Assembly (NCBI GenBank): GCA_033439255.1 | Contig: CM065878.1 | Location: forward strand, 3,968,001-4,032,000 | DNA from: Hericium rajendrae | Lineage: Eukaryota > Basidiomycota > Agaricomycetes > Russulales > Hericiaceae | DNA length: 64,000 nt | Direction of reading: 5' to 3' | Shown here: positions 12,066-21,709 of the stretch, one piece after another | Layout of the letters: every line of letters starts with the position of its first letter | Position numbering within the stretch: the first letter of the stretch is position 1 | Program-made: the position numbers and the translations under genes | The notes under the pieces: generated by a model | Databases searched by the model: none | What the model was told of the DNA's origin: nothing | Seen by the model: only the letters and a program-made list of their open reading frames with translations

Positions 12066-13323
12066 CTATGACACGCCCACATGCAGGCGGCCCCAGAACG
12101 TCCGCAGCATCCCGCCCTTCTTCACCGGACTCCCCGCCTTCTCCCGCTCGCGCTCCTTCAGACTCCCACTGCGCTCGCGCTGGCTCCGGGCCGCGAGCTT
12201 CTCGCTCGACACGTTCCCCTTCATGTCCCGCATCGACGCCGCGCGCGCCAGCGGAAACGGCCCCGAAATCACCGGCCGCTCGCCCGCGAGCTTCTCGCTC
12301 GACATGTTGCCCTTCACCGACGCCGAGCGCGCCAGCGTGAACGGGCCCGAGATGGTCGGCCGCTCGCTCGCGCCCTTCTCCTTCTCCCCGCTCTGGCTCT
12401 GCCCGAAACACCGCTTCAGGATCCCCGCACCGCGCTTGGGCGCCTGCGCCGGCGGCGGGTACGTAATCACCGAGTCCCCATCCCCGCCCTCCTCTTCCTC
12501 AGCCCACCGCTCTCCATACGTCCCCAGCACCGTCGCGGCCGTCGCGGCCTCCTCCTCGTCCTCCCACCCCTCCTCGCACGCATATTCAAACGTCCGCGGC
12601 GTCTCCACAAACTTGACGGACCCCGGCCCGCGGCGCCTCGACGCGCGCGAGTCGGCCCGCGTCAGGATGCTGCGCGGCGCGGTGGGGGCACGGCACGGCG
12701 AGCGCGCGCGCGGCGTCGTGCGCCCGAAGATGGGGATCGTCGCCCTCGGACTTGGGCCAGCGCGCGTGCAGGAGCGCGGCGAGGAAGCTCGCGCGGGCGT
12801 CTGCGGGGGTGGGGTGGGCGAAGGCGGGGGCGTCGGGCGCCGGCGGCGGTGCAGCCAGAGGCGCGGGGGCTTTTGGTGCGTGGGCGAGGGGGGCGCGAGG
12901 AGGTAGTTGCAGGAGGAGGCGGGGGTGGGGGAGCTGGAGTCGGGATGTCGGGGAGCATGATGGAGGAGGCGGCGGCGGGGTAGAGGGGTTCGGGGTGTTC
13001 GGGGATGGGCTGGGTCGGAGGTGAGTGTGTGGTTAGGGAGTGGGGGAGATGGCTTACTAGCATGTCGGCGAACTGCGCAAATAGCTGCTCGTCGTCTGTA
13101 TAGTAATATGGGGCTGCATCTGCAGCAGAGGTATCCACCAGGGTTGAGCTGGTTGAGGCATCGCTGGATATCTGCATGGAAACGTCAAGGATGGTAGGGA
13201 CAAAGTCAAGAATGCACGTACAGAGTCGGCTTGACTCGTTACACGTGTATGTCTATGAGGGTATGCATTGACCTGTCTCTCGTCCACCGAACCCCGGTGA
13301 CGATGATGGCTGGCGTAAGACAT
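12066..13323 (-). CDS. Unrecognised Ser/Pro-rich protein with an internal tandem repeat
   Basis: No family recognised. The N-terminal exon reads MSYASHHRHRGSVDERQVNA. After a short intron near 13200 comes SSTLVDTSAADAAPYYYTDD, then after another intron near 13050 a proline-rich part (PIPEHPEPLYPAAASS). The central part has to change frame once near 12750 to join RSILTRADSRASRRRGPGSV and KFVETPRTFEYACEEGWEDE. The C-terminal part is basic and Ser-rich and carries two copies of a unit of about 29 residues, RPTISGPFTLARSASVKGN and RPVISGPFPLARAASMRD, each ending SSEKLA. No membrane segment or signal peptide. The composition suggests a largely disordered phosphoprotein; that is inference. Exon limits are uncertain and the end may lie further left (see 11456-12065). 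Confidence 0.55.
12170..12350 (-). repeat. Two-copy coding repeat inside the unrecognised protein
   Basis: Two adjacent units of about 87-93 bp encode RPTISGPFTLARSASVKGN...SSEKLAG and RPVISGPFPLARAASMRD...SSEKLAA. They are clearly related in protein and DNA, so this is an internal tandem duplication. Each unit contains an R-x-x-S-type site in the middle. Confidence 0.6.
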
Positions 13324-14100
13324 GTTCTACACCCATCAACGGATCAGCCCTCCACCATCATCGAACAAGAGGACAACTCACAATTGTCATCTTTGTTTGC
13401 ATTGTTGCTGGTGTTCCAAGTGGGGGTAAAATCGAAAAATGACGCTCCTCCAGCGAAATGGCCCTCAATATCTACCCTCGACCACGTGTGAAAGGGGCCC
13501 CAGCAAGCCCTCGCGGGAAGCTTCTTCGCAGAACACTAGCGGCGTCTGCCTGCCCATGAGTCAATCGAGACAGACGTGACCGGGCACGCCCTTACTGCAT
13601 GCCCCTGCCTTGCGGCCTGAACTGATCTTATCAGGCTGTGATGTCGAGATAACTTGCCTTTTACGTATGTACTGATCCATGCGGGATGGGCAAATGCCTG
13701 CAAATGCAGATGGCTGCTGCATGGAGGTCCGAAGAACGCGTGAAGAAAGGCCAAAAATGCAACAGACGGACCGGATGCGAATGTCGCTTGGCGTTTCGCG
13801 TGCATCGGAGCGCTGGAGAAGGGGTTTTGTGGTTATGTATGTTATGATCTCACCGTCAGTTGCGTTAAACACGCGTTCGGAGGAGGGAGGGGGTGGGGGG
13901 TGTGGGCATGATGAAAGCGATTGCTGTCTATCATTACGTTCTGACAATCCACACGTATAAAATTCTGAAAGATAATATCAAGGTATCAGTAATGAGTCTA
14001 TGCATAGCCAGAAATAGCACCACGACAGTGAGACGCACACTATGAATACATAAGATAGTTATCAGAGCGGGTAGAGCATCCGGTCGTTGAGCTAAGCCGC
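13324..14100. other. Intergenic, no gene seen
   Basis: About 780 bp between the start of the unrecognised gene and the end of mL43. Short open frames here have no family resemblance and no plausible splice partners. It presumably holds the promoter of the left gene and the 3' end of mL43. Confidence 0.4.
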
Positions 14101-14621
14101 TCATATCTTGAAGGGCGTCTCGACGTGCAGCCCGCTCCAAATGCCTCTCGCCGACTCTGTGGTACTCTCCACCGTCCTTCGCTTTAAAGGCTTTATTTTT
14201 GCACCCGACGAGTCGAGCAGAAGCTGAACTTTGTTGGCAATACCGTTCACCTCGAATCCATTGAGCCCGATGACCTTCTCGTTGTTATTCACTATCGGTA
14301 TCCGAAAAGTCATATCAGTGAATCATGGACGCGCGTTACATGGGAGAAGAGTAGATGTGACATACAGTAGAAACCTCGGACAATTGGGGGCTTGTACATC
14401 CGCTTTCTGACCTCGACCTCGACGTGCGGATTCGCTTGCGCGACCTTGTCCAGGTGGTTGCGGATGAAAGTCCGCGTGTTGTCAGACGAAGCCCACTTGT
14501 CGCAGTACTCGAATACGAGTCTTCTGCATTGCGGGATGAAGGCTGCGTGACCATTGGAAGGTCGTGAGCTGAGCTGAGCCCTGAAGATGGGTTTTGTAAC
14601 GGGTGCGAGCCTCGAGGCCAT
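14101..14621 (-). CDS. MRPL51: Mitochondrial large-subunit ribosomal protein mL43
   Basis: Component of the mitochondrial ribosome large subunit with the thioredoxin-like L51/S25/CI-B8 fold. The first exon reads MASRLAPVTKPIFRAQ and then the family core AAFIPQCRRLVFEYCDKW, followed by VEVEVRKRMYKPPIVRGFY. An intron with donor GTATGT and acceptor GATAG joins this to LNNNEKVIGLNGFEVNGI and QLLLDSSGAKIKPLKRR, then VESTTESARGIWSGLHVE, typical of fungal mL43. Total length about 150 residues, normal for the family. The basic, acid-poor first 20 residues could serve as a mitochondrial targeting signal. It is divergent from the next gene across 330 bp. Confidence 0.93.
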
Positions 14622-14951
14622 GGTGGTGACTGCAGCAGAGAACCTGCAGCTGGCGACGCGACGAGCAAGGTCTGCCAGCCAAACGCCGCGTAGGGCCGAT
14701 TAGTCACGTGACTGTTGAAGGGCAGAGTCTGGATCTGGGAAGAGGAGGAGAGGCTGAGCGCCTCCGAGTGTCTCCGCCTGTCACACAGCTCGTCTTCACG
14801 CGCGGCCTCTTCATCCCAAATTCGACTCCGGCGCGTCGTCGACGCTTCACGCGCATCCTCTTCACGCTCAATTCTTCTTGTTTTCTCGCGTCGGGCCTCG
14901 CTTCGTCATCAATTCCACTCAAAAACTGCCATCGCCGCCTTTTTGCCTCCA
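14622..14951. promoter_or_regulatory. Divergent promoter region, mL43 and 14.95 kb gene
   Basis: 330 bp between two divergent starts. The right half is CT-rich (Ser/Phe codons in every frame), as is common just upstream of fungal transcription starts. No TATA box recognised. Confidence 0.4.
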
Positions 14952-17325
14952 ATGGCGCGCGCGACTCGCTCTGGCAAGCAGCTTGAAACAGACTGCGCAA
15001 AAGACACGCCTGTCGAAATACCGACACATCCTACACCCGCCCGCGCCGCTACGAAGGGTAATAAGAAACGGAAACGTGCATCAGTCACCGACCCTGAAGA
15101 TCAGCCTGCTGCGAAGCAGCCTCGCAGCGATGCGCCTGCTGCGATCAAAGAGGAGAGCGGGCTCACGCCCGACCGGGTTGCCGCTGATACAGAACCAATG
15201 CCTGTCGACTTGAAGGGCGCAGGCGACGTGCCAATTAACCCGGAGGATGCCCAGCGCATCCTCGACATCCTCGAGATGTACGTGGCAATTTTTCATTATC
15301 GTGATGGTTACTCATATCCACCTTTTCTAGGGTCGATACGCAAGGTCTCCTTGACCGAGTCTTTCCTCTTCCTGCGGACCCTGCGAAACCGCCGTCATCA
15401 GATCCACAGACCTCCCAGCCACAGACCTATTCCTTCCGCAACCTTCTCAAAGAATCTTCGCGACATCCGCTCCGCGTCCTCCGGGTAAGTTCATCCTTAT
15501 CCTATTCCCGCCTCACGTACGGCGTTCTAACTATGCTTCAATCAGGCCGCCGTCCAGCCTCTCCTCCCCGTGTTCGCCCATCCCCGTTCCCGCCCATCCG
15601 GTCCTGCTGCCGAACAGCTCAAATTCTGCAACCTCGCCCTCTCCCTCCTCGACCAGTCTTCCTTCCACACTGTCCCCTCTGCACTCTCCCTCTCCGCCAT
15701 CATCCCCGAACGCCCTGATGCTGCTCCGTCATCGTCGGCGCCGTCCTCCCCGGGTCCCGATCACCCCGCCGCCCGTGACCTTCCCAGCCTCCGACGCCCC
15801 TCGCAAGCGCAGACACGCCCTCGTGCAGCACCTCCCGACCGGCGACTGGTGGACCTCTCTCAGCGCCGATGACATCCGCACTGACCTGCCCACCGCGCAC
15901 GCCGAGCTCGTCGCGATCCTCCCCTCCGCCTCCGCATCTGAACCACCGCCGGATGTGCCGACGCTCGGCTCGTACTCGCGCAAGGCGCCCGGGAAGAAGC
16001 TGACGATGCCCTCGGCGCGTCATATCAGCTGCGGCGCGTTCCTTGACTACGGCCCGTCTGCGAGCTTCGCACCGACGTTCGATCAGGGCGGGGCGGAGCT
16101 TGGGCAGGAGGCGGTTAGTGAGGTGCTGTGGATGGAGGAGAAGAAGCGGTGGGCGAACCGCGTGCAGGCCGAGATGAGAACACGGCGGAGGAAGGCTTTG
16201 GAAGCGAAGACAAGAGATGTGGAGATGGAGGTTCTGGATGTGACGGAGGAGAAGGCGAGGCGGGCGGAGGAGCGGAAGAAGGCGCAGGAAGAAGCTTTGG
16301 CATCGCTGCTTCCGCCCGAGGAGGTAGCGTCGATAAAGGCGGCACTAGGCAGCTTGGAGATGGAGGAGGCGGTGCAGGAGCTTCTCGAGCGTAATTCGCG
16401 AGCGTTGTTCGACTGGAGGAACTGCAGCTCGAACGATTGGGCGGTGAAGGCGGAGGGACAAGTAAACCGCAAGAAGGCTCAGAAGAGTGGGATATTGGTG
16501 CGTACACCAAGATTTCTTCAGGGCTCATATGATAACAACTAAATTTGTTTTCAGCTCAAGGCATCATGGACTCCCTCTCGCTGATCACGTCACTCCGTCC
16601 GCGCTCCTCCACCGACACCACCCCTCTCACCCCCTCCCCAGCCATCCTTCACAAACTGCACCGCACTCTCCCGTCCAGGCCTACCGCAGGCTGGCACGGC
16701 ACGCTCCCGGCAACGCGCACCACCGCCCTACATGACGACACGACGCTCTCCCTCAAGGCCGGCGTCGCGCTCCCCGCACCCGTTGCCGTGCCTGCCGCAA
16801 TCACACCAGCGCCGAAAGCCGCAGCCCCGACGCCCACCCCCGCGGCACCATACGCCGGCTACACGTCCTACGCGAACTACGCAGGCGGCCAGTACCGCGG
16901 GAGCTACTCCTATACACCCGGCGCCACGACGGGGGTTACTACCCCGGCGCGTACCCCACGCAACAACAATACGGCTCCCAGCAGGCGTACAGCTCCTGGT
17001 ACCAATACCAACAGCAGCAGCAGGCACAGAAGCCCGGCACGCCGCAGCCCGCGCAGCCGGCGGGCTCGTACGCGGGCTTCTTCGCGGGGCAGCAGGGGCA
17101 GCGCGCGGTCGCGAACACGGTTGCGGCGAAGGGCCAGTATGGCGCGTCGTGGGCGAGCGGGGGCACGGGCGGCGCGTTTGCGCCGACGCTGCCGCCGCAT
17201 ATGCGTGCGGCGGCGGGGCAGCAGGCACCTGGGACGCCGACGCCGACGCCGGGGACGCCGGGGGTGGTGGGTGGCAGTATTATCCGGCGGGGTATCAGGC
17301 GCAGCAGGCCGCGACGCCGCGGTAG
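14952..17325 (+). CDS. Unrecognised nuclear-looking protein with a Tyr/Gln/Gly-rich tail
   Basis: I do not recognise the family. The N-terminus MARATRSGKQLE is followed by a bipartite-like basic stretch KGNKKRKR and KQPRS, suggesting nuclear import. Exons separated by short introns near 15280 and 15490 give PINPEDAQRILDILEM and LLDRVFPLPADPAKPPSS, then KFCNLALSLLDQSSFH. A central part reads HLPTGDWWTSLSADDIRTD and GSYSRKAPGKKLTMPSARHI, followed by a charged coiled-coil-like helix (VLWMEEKKRWANRVQAEMR to about residue 480). After an intron near 16500 comes DSLSLITSLRPRSSTDTTP and a low-complexity tail with YYPGAYPTQQQYGSQQ, a run of Gln and GQYYPAGYQAQQAATPR. The frame slips at about 15750 and at two G5 runs (16931, 17260). 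A chromatin or RNA-binding role is only a guess from composition. Confidence 0.7.
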
Positions 17326-18177
17326 TGCTGTGTGTTTTGTGGTGGGGTGGAAGAGAAGAGAAGAGAGGGAAGAGCAGCATGGTGTCACTGTCGGCGCGAA
17401 GTAGAATCTTAGTGTACGTTCCAGCTTTTTAGCGATTAGTTTTGCGTGTTCCTTCTTGCACATGGGTACAGTACAGCGCATTCGAGCATTCGCATTTTGT
17501 GTATTCTGCGAATCAATTCATTGAACGGCGACGTGGCCTTGTTCCAGACGACGACCGTCGATGCTGCAAGAGATGATGAGCTCGAGAAGACTTTTCGTCC
17601 CGTCAGTGTCAGAGCACCGACCGAGCTCTGCATTCAAGGTAGGTAGAAACACAACGTACACACTACACCATCCTCCAAATCCATCCGAAATCCAAGAAAT
17701 CTGTCCGGTGCCCTCTACGACCTCCCCATCTCACAAAAAGACGGGCAAGCCGACATCCAAGCAACGCTCGCTCTCACACGCCAAACCACCCCCACGGAGC
17801 CTCGCGGGCGTCCCGCCGGGGAAAGCATCTGGCCGCGGTCCGTGACCCCATGGTGTAGAGCGTAGAGCGGGCAGGTGCGTCAGATGTGCGTGTGGTGGGG
17901 AGGTGAGTGCGCGCGGGAGGAATTTTATGGAGGTGCCGGGGGATGCCGAGGCGGAGATGGTGGGACTTCAAGGGTGGGACGGTGCCGCCGGCTGGAAGGG
18001 ACGGCGATCTTCCCTTCGACAATGTTCACGGTTCTTTGTGCAGCAACGGTATTCTGACTTGTAAAGCTGTTTTCGATTGGGCAATCATCATAACAATTGG
18101 CTTGCGGCGTCGTTGGAAGCTGTTCCAACATACAACCTTACTGTTAGGCTTGTCGTCCAGGTCACTGTGAGTGGGCC
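17326..18177. other. Intergenic, no gene supported
   Basis: About 850 bp. A minus-strand frame of 82 codons around 17774-18022 is Pro/Arg-rich without family resemblance, and no consistent exon chain could be built on either strand. Probably the 3' region of the upstream gene plus unassigned DNA. Confidence 0.4.
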
Positions 18178-18498
18178 TAGCATTTATCACCTGCTCCTCG
18201 CTCGATGCTGACGTGCACCACTGCACTTTCGATCTAGCTGCCTCTTTCATTGAGAGAATATTCGAGCTATTACGCGTGATGGTAGCGATTTTGAGAAGCC
18301 TGTCAGGTCCTCGAAGGCCGGTTGAGGTGCAGTACAAGGGCAGCGACAACCTCAGATTGCAGGCCGGACCGATTGGAGGATACACTGCGGCGCTATCTCT
18401 GCCCCGGAAACAGCACATTCATTGAAACGCTGTGTCGAGGCGGCTACGTGCTTTTGTTCCTGTCTGAGCCACTGAAACCATGATGCAGAGAAGCACTT
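18178..18498 (+). repeat. Diverged direct repeat, copy 1
   Basis: Clearly related to 21289-21596 in the same orientation. Shared blocks, in order: TTTATCACC/TTTATCACC, TTGCCTCTTTCATTGA/CTGCCTCTTTCATTGA, GAGGTGCAGTA, GAGGATACA.TGCGG, and at the right end CTGTCTGAGCCACT and CATGATGCAGAGAAGCACTT, after which similarity stops. No terminal inverted repeats and no coding frame. Stops and short indels in all frames suggest a non-coding repeat family or a duplicated flank. Confidence 0.7.
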
Positions 18499-19296
18499 CG
18501 ATTGCGACCCCGAGACGAGGGAGGACCTCTGCTTCGCGGTGCTCCTGACGAACGTCGCATGCGCCCGCACCTCGCTTCAGCCTCTCGTGTCTGCACTAGC
18601 TCGTAACAAAGCGTGCGACTGGACGGGGACCAAGATGCGGCGAGGCGGCCGTGGAAAGAGCATGTTATCTTAGGACGCGGCGATCTGCCATACGTACGTG
18701 TTTCTTTGTACTAGACGAATATGTTGGGAGAGATGCCTCACTGATTGATTGTTGTCAGCGCATCCGCCGATCAGTTGGTCATGCATGGGGCGATGCCGCC
18801 ATTTGTGTGTCTATCTCTGTCTCAGCGTCTTTCTAGGCGATGTATCCAGGAAGTTGTGCCATTCATTTTCACGATCGTCAGCGAAACGACATGACGTCGT
18901 GGCGTTGTTCTGAGATGATCTGGCAACCTCCTCCCCTGTATGCATGGTAACTTATTTTTGAGACATGTTTCCATCGCTGGACTCAAGTGAGCCCTTCACG
19001 CTTTGTGTGTTTATTCTCTGGGGTACGTACGCGTACGGACTCACGTCAACCAGAAATATCATTATGTATAGGTATCCCCAAGTCTCATAAAAAGGATGCG
19101 CCAGAGCTGCGTCCTCGTCAACTTCCATTGTTTCATTTCTACTCTGCAAGGAACCATGTGCGGCGAGCAATTTTATCGGGTAGGTCATTCTATTCGATGT
19201 GGTGTGTTCTATAGGTCTCACAATACACGTGCAGATCACCTTGGCTGAGCTTTGGGTGAGATAACAAGTAAATCCGTAGATGCAGCGACTAGACTC
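18499..19296. other. Upstream region of the membrane-protein gene
   Basis: About 800 bp with no recognised gene. An additional 5' exon of the membrane protein could lie at 19000-19280, but none is certain. Confidence 0.35.
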
Positions 19297-20845
19297 ATGC
19301 TACCATTCCTCAAGACCGAAGCCGTTTTATATGGTCGGTGTACTCGTTCAAACGTTTACCAGTTGGCTCAAACACTACCTCAAATTTGATCAGGAATTTA
19401 TTTGGCATTATTCGGCGCTTCTTTTTACATCCTTGTCCGACAGAAGCGACACACGCGTTATCTGGCCGTTACGATCACCCTTTTTATCATGACCACCGCA
19501 ACGGCCGTGCTGGAGTTCCTGGACACTCTTCTCACACCCCATCTGGTCGTGTCGACAGAAATTAGTAAAGGCATAGGTTTCGTATGCACCGAGCCAAGTT
19601 TAGCTCAAGAACGGGAGGAGTTAATCAGCGGTATAATGAGTCCTATCCAACTTATTTTGTTTGCGGCGAATAGGTAGGATGATTCTCCTCATTTTCTGCT
19701 CGTCTTCTGATATGTTGGACGCTCAATGCAGCTTCATGGCGGATGGTCTTTTGGTGCATGAATACATTATCTATCAACAGTTCCATGCCCTGACTATCAC
19801 TATTTTGCTAATCAGATCCATCGCTGCGCGATCCTATGGAGGTACAATGAATGGATAGTCCCACCGTTGGTTACCATTCTGATTGGCACAATAGGTGCGT
19901 CTTGGCGCATCAATGAAGATATCTGTCTTGCTAATTTTTCAATTCCATAGTGTGCAACATGGCCAATGCAGGCTACTATATCCGCCTATATGTCCTTGAT
20001 AAAAGCATTCTTAGCGGCAGTAGGCCAGATGATGGCCCAGCTCAACAATCCTTCATGGAAACGGCTGCCCAATTCTCCAACGCCGCTGCCTTTCTCTCAC
20101 TGGCATTGACTGTAGCGACTACAACTCTGATAGGTGCATATTCTCGTTCCATATCTTCGTGTCTAAGCTATGACTGCAATGGACAATTTTGCAGCTGTCA
20201 GAATCTGGATCGTTGCCAGAGACGTCCGGAAAATGATGGGGCGCAGTGCTGTAACAAAGTATCGCACTGCGATGGCCATAATGTATGTGCGCCAGCCGGT
20301 CAATTGCTGCCGTCTTCTTCGACACTAGCGCCTTCACAGCGTGGAATCTGGAGCGCTGTACGCATTGTGCATCATTTTGAATTTTGCGGCCGATTTTACG
20401 ATTTCCGATGGCTCAGTAAGTGCATTTGGTCCTTTCACGCGTTTGGTTCACCAGTATACATTTTACAACAGGCTATCATCTTTGTTGTGATCACGGGATT
20501 TGATGCTGGTGAGATGCATTCGTTTGTGGTGGACGCAAGCTAACGTCCCGAAAGCCCATAGCCCCGACGCTCGTCATGGTTCGTGTCGGGATGGGAAAAG
20601 GCTTCGAGACCGTGCAAGATTCGATGCACACCAGCAATTTCCGAAACGGTGCTCTTGGGAGAAATGTATCGATGAACGACGGGGCTGGGGCCGTGTCTAC
20701 CCTGCATTTTAGGACGGCGCAAGAAGCAGAGTCGGAAACATTGGATGTTGATGAAGGAGACGATGCTGTGGATGATAGGGTTGAGCCCCATGGTGTCCTC
20801 ACTGAAAAGGGGAGGGAAACGGATAACGGCGGGGACGTTGTCTGA
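19297..20845 (+). CDS. Polytopic membrane protein of a family common in Agaricomycetes
   Basis: Spliced product with about seven hydrophobic segments and no enzymatic motif. It starts MLPFLKTEAVLYG, continues across an intron with IYLALFGASFYILVRQKRH, VTITLFIMTTATAVLEFLD and TPHLVVSTEISKG, later SPIQLILFAANR and FMADGLLVYRCYAILRWNEW, VTILIGTIVCNMANAGYYI, FSNAAAFLSLALTVATTTLI with RIWIVARDVRKMMGRSA, VESGALYALCIILNFAAD, AIIFVVITGFDA and APTLVMVRVGMGKGF. The tail is acidic and hydrophilic, ending GGDVV. This arrangement is typical of an expanded, uncharacterised seven-helix family in mushroom-forming fungi; function unknown. At least seven introns. A small extra 5' exon is possible. It sits between two copies of a 0.3 kb direct repeat. 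Confidence 0.75.
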
Positions 20846-21288
20846 ACGCTTCTGTGCCTCAGAGCCTGGCTCGAGGCTTGATGCATCAATGCAGTGGAAG
20901 CTCCACATTCCCTGTAGTCCTTTGATTGACGGAATATCTGGCCTTGATGGTCACAAGAGCAAATATGTCTGGCGGTGCTTGGCGGTCGAATCCATGGTCC
21001 TCGAATTTCAATAATGCGCCGATACTATACGTTATCCGAAAGAAATTGGCAGAAAATAATCCACATCCACCCAGTCTTCCTGTCTATCACCCATGCACTC
21101 ACAATGTCATATGCATCCACCTCGTCTTCCAGCAGCATCGTCCCAAAGTCTGGGCGCGCCGCATTGCTTGGTATTGCTGATCCCATGGTGTTGGACTCGA
21201 TCAAGAAGACGTGATTGAGGACTGTTTCACCATGCATGATGCATGATGCTGCTTGTTCAATGTGAGCAGCCTACTGGCTATCTAGAGC
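20846..21288. other. Intergenic with a short palindromic repeat
   Basis: No gene supported. Contains the perfect 12-bp palindrome TTGATGCATCAA at 20878-20889; the surrounding 40 bp or so resembles 24515-24560, where the same palindrome recurs at 24542-24553. Confidence 0.4.
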
Positions 21289-21596
21289 TTAATGTTTATC
21301 ACCCGCTCTTCGTCGACGTACATTTGCTTGCGATCTATTAGTTGCCTCTTTCATTGAAACTCTTGCAGTGATGTATCATCAGATATGTGTCCCTCGTCAC
21401 TACGGCCAGCGAGCTTTGGGGAGGTGCAGTAAATGGGAAGTAGTGCCTCAGAGTTCAGCCCAGACCGTTAGAGGATACATTGCGGACGTTGTTTTTGGCC
21501 CTGGAAATGGCGCTATCGTTGACGCGCTGTCCCCGAGGTGACTATATGATTTTATTACTGTCTGAGCCACTACAATCATGATGCAGAGAAGCACTT
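21289..21596 (+). repeat. Diverged direct repeat, copy 2
   Basis: Partner of 18178-18498, about 3.1 kb downstream in the same orientation. Ends at CATGATGCAGAGAAGCACTT like copy 1. It lies between the membrane-protein gene and the 3' end of the first MFS gene. Many substitutions and small indels separate the copies, so the duplication is not recent. Confidence 0.7.
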
Positions 21597-21709
21597 AGGG
21601 GATGGGCGAAAATCATGAACAGGGCTGCAAGATTGAGCTAGTTGAGTGGTGAGGATTTATCCAATCCCGAAACAAATAATGATAAGTATAAAAAGTCATG
21701 ACCACCTCG

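Noticed and set aside
11683-12411. Long frame with repeated Glu/Gly/Arg (242 codons, minus strand)
   Set aside because: It is an off-frame shadow of the Ser/Pro-rich gene; the in-frame reading has better structured peptide and the internal repeat.
16728-17380. Several long Arg/Ala/Pro-rich frames on both strands
   Set aside because: All overlap the Tyr/Gln/Gly-rich tail of the plus-strand gene and arise from its GC-rich repeats.
17774-18022. 82-codon minus-strand frame rich in Pro and Arg
   Set aside because: No recognisable family, no supported splice partners, and composition follows the local GC content.
18178-21596. Reading the repeat pair as terminal repeats of a retroelement around the membrane-protein gene
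   Set aside because: The enclosed DNA is an ordinary intron-containing host gene with no polymerase, integrase or capsid-like sequence, and no primer-binding site or TG...CA ends were seen.
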